Positions 13,658-14,138 of a DNA stretch of 14,138 nucleotides are shown piece after piece; the stretch's first letter is position 1; each line of letters starts with the position of its first letter. The notes beneath the pieces are model-generated. The model saw only the letters and a list, made by a program, of their open reading frames with translations. It was not told where the DNA came from and ran no database searches. Origin of the DNA: Galbitalea sp036495225 (GTDB lineage Bacteria > Actinomycetota > Actinomycetes > Actinomycetales > Microbacteriaceae); contig DASXNG010000255.1 in NCBI GenBank assembly GCA_036495225.1, forward strand, positions 1 to 14,138, read 5' to 3'. The translations under genes were made by a program, and so were the position numbers.

Positions 13658-14138
13658 TCATTGCAGGATGTTCACCGCACGCGAGATCACCAATGCCAGC
13701 AGCACGAACCCCGTCAACGCTTGGTAGCCCATGAGGGCCTTCGCGCGCTTTGTCATCGGCATCACGTCGGTGGGGCTGAACGCCATCTGGTTGCTCAGCG
13801 AGAAGTAGAAGTAGTCGAAGAATGCCGGCTCCCAGTACTTGTTACCCGGCGCACCGTCGTGCTGCGGAAAGCGAAAGTCCACGTCGCGCGTGTCTCGCGC
13901 GTTGTACACGCGACGCTGGAACGGTCCGCCGAGGTCGAGTTCCCAGAAGACGAGTGCGAACGCGATGACGTTGATGATCCAAACTTGGGCCGCGGTGAAG
14001 AGCACATCGGCTCCCGTGATGTTGCCGCTCAGTAGGTCCCGAATGGTCAGGATGATCGTGTACTGGTTGACGACGGTGAGCACGCCGGCGAGAGCGATCG
14101 CTGTCCACCGGGACCACGGGCGCTCCTTGACCAGCCGT
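13658..14138 (-). CDS. integral membrane protein, 5' end beyond the window
   Basis: This is a partial gene. The stop TGA is at 13658-13660 and the frame is open to the window edge, giving 159 visible residues. The GTG at 14083 sits within a hydrophobic segment and is probably not the true start. Visible segments are a first hydrophobic helix (about 11-32), a second, ADVLFTAAQVWIINVIAFALVFW (about 43-65), then a polar stretch, FFDYFYFSLSNQMAFSPTDVMPMT (about 106-129), and a last helix, about 135-156. The DYFYFSLSNQMAFSPTD region before the final helix resembles the pore helix and filter region of small two-transmembrane channels, but there is no classical GYG filter. I do not recognise the family firmly. 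It may belong to the DUF1345-like or uncharacterised actinobacterial membrane proteins. Confidence 0.65.
   Translation of the reverse strand, partial: RLVKERPWSRWTAIALAGVLTVVNQYTIILTIRDLLSGNITGADVLFTAAQVWIINVIAFALVFWELDLGGPFQRRVYNARDTRDVDFRFPQHDGAPGNKYWEPAFFDYFYFSLSNQMAFSPTDVMPMTKRAKALMGYQALTGFVLLALVISRAVNILQ

Overview
The window is high-GC bacterial DNA from an actinobacterium. The gene order aceE, PucR/FasR-type regulator, fabD, fabH, acpP, fabF, DUF3145 is the conserved actinobacterial type II fatty-acid-synthesis neighbourhood. Together with the intergenic palindromes GTTGGTTGAGTAG...CTACTCAACCAAC, it suggests the order Micrococcales, probably Microbacteriaceae. The family assignment is inference. 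I see no rRNA, tRNA, CRISPR array, transposase or phage gene.

Layout: 147-437 (+) is a small secreted or membrane-anchored protein of unknown function. 559-1062 (+) is DUF3145, followed by a strong terminator. 1357-2084 (+) is a two-gene ArsR-repressor/SRPBCC cassette bracketed by two large palindromic repeats (A1 and A2). 2206-5819 (-) is the fabD-fabH-acpP-fabF operon. 5940-7616 (+) is a lipoprotein alpha/beta-hydrolase of the tripeptidyl-aminopeptidase type. 7895-12859 (-) is an apparent operon of aceE, a FasR-like regulator and an NADP-dependent oxidoreductase. 13076-13549 (+) is a peroxiredoxin. 13658 to the window end (-) is a membrane protein cut by the edge.

How the genes fit together: AceE (pyruvate dehydrogenase E1) makes acetyl-CoA. 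FabD makes malonyl-ACP, FabH performs the first condensation, FabF performs elongation, and AcpP carries the chain. The PucR-type protein between aceE and fabD is the positional and architectural counterpart of Streptomyces FasR, an activator of the fabD operon. Here it is separated from fabD by a hydrolase and an oxidoreductase.

The non-coding DNA is the least ordinary part. It holds three copies of palindromic family A, two inverted ~98-bp copies of a second repeat (family B) about 5.8 kb apart, three consecutive hairpins between acpP and fabF, and an inverted repeat over the start codon of the arsR-type gene. I found no wholly new protein system. The most notable signals are the repeat families, where they sit, and the genes they accompany.
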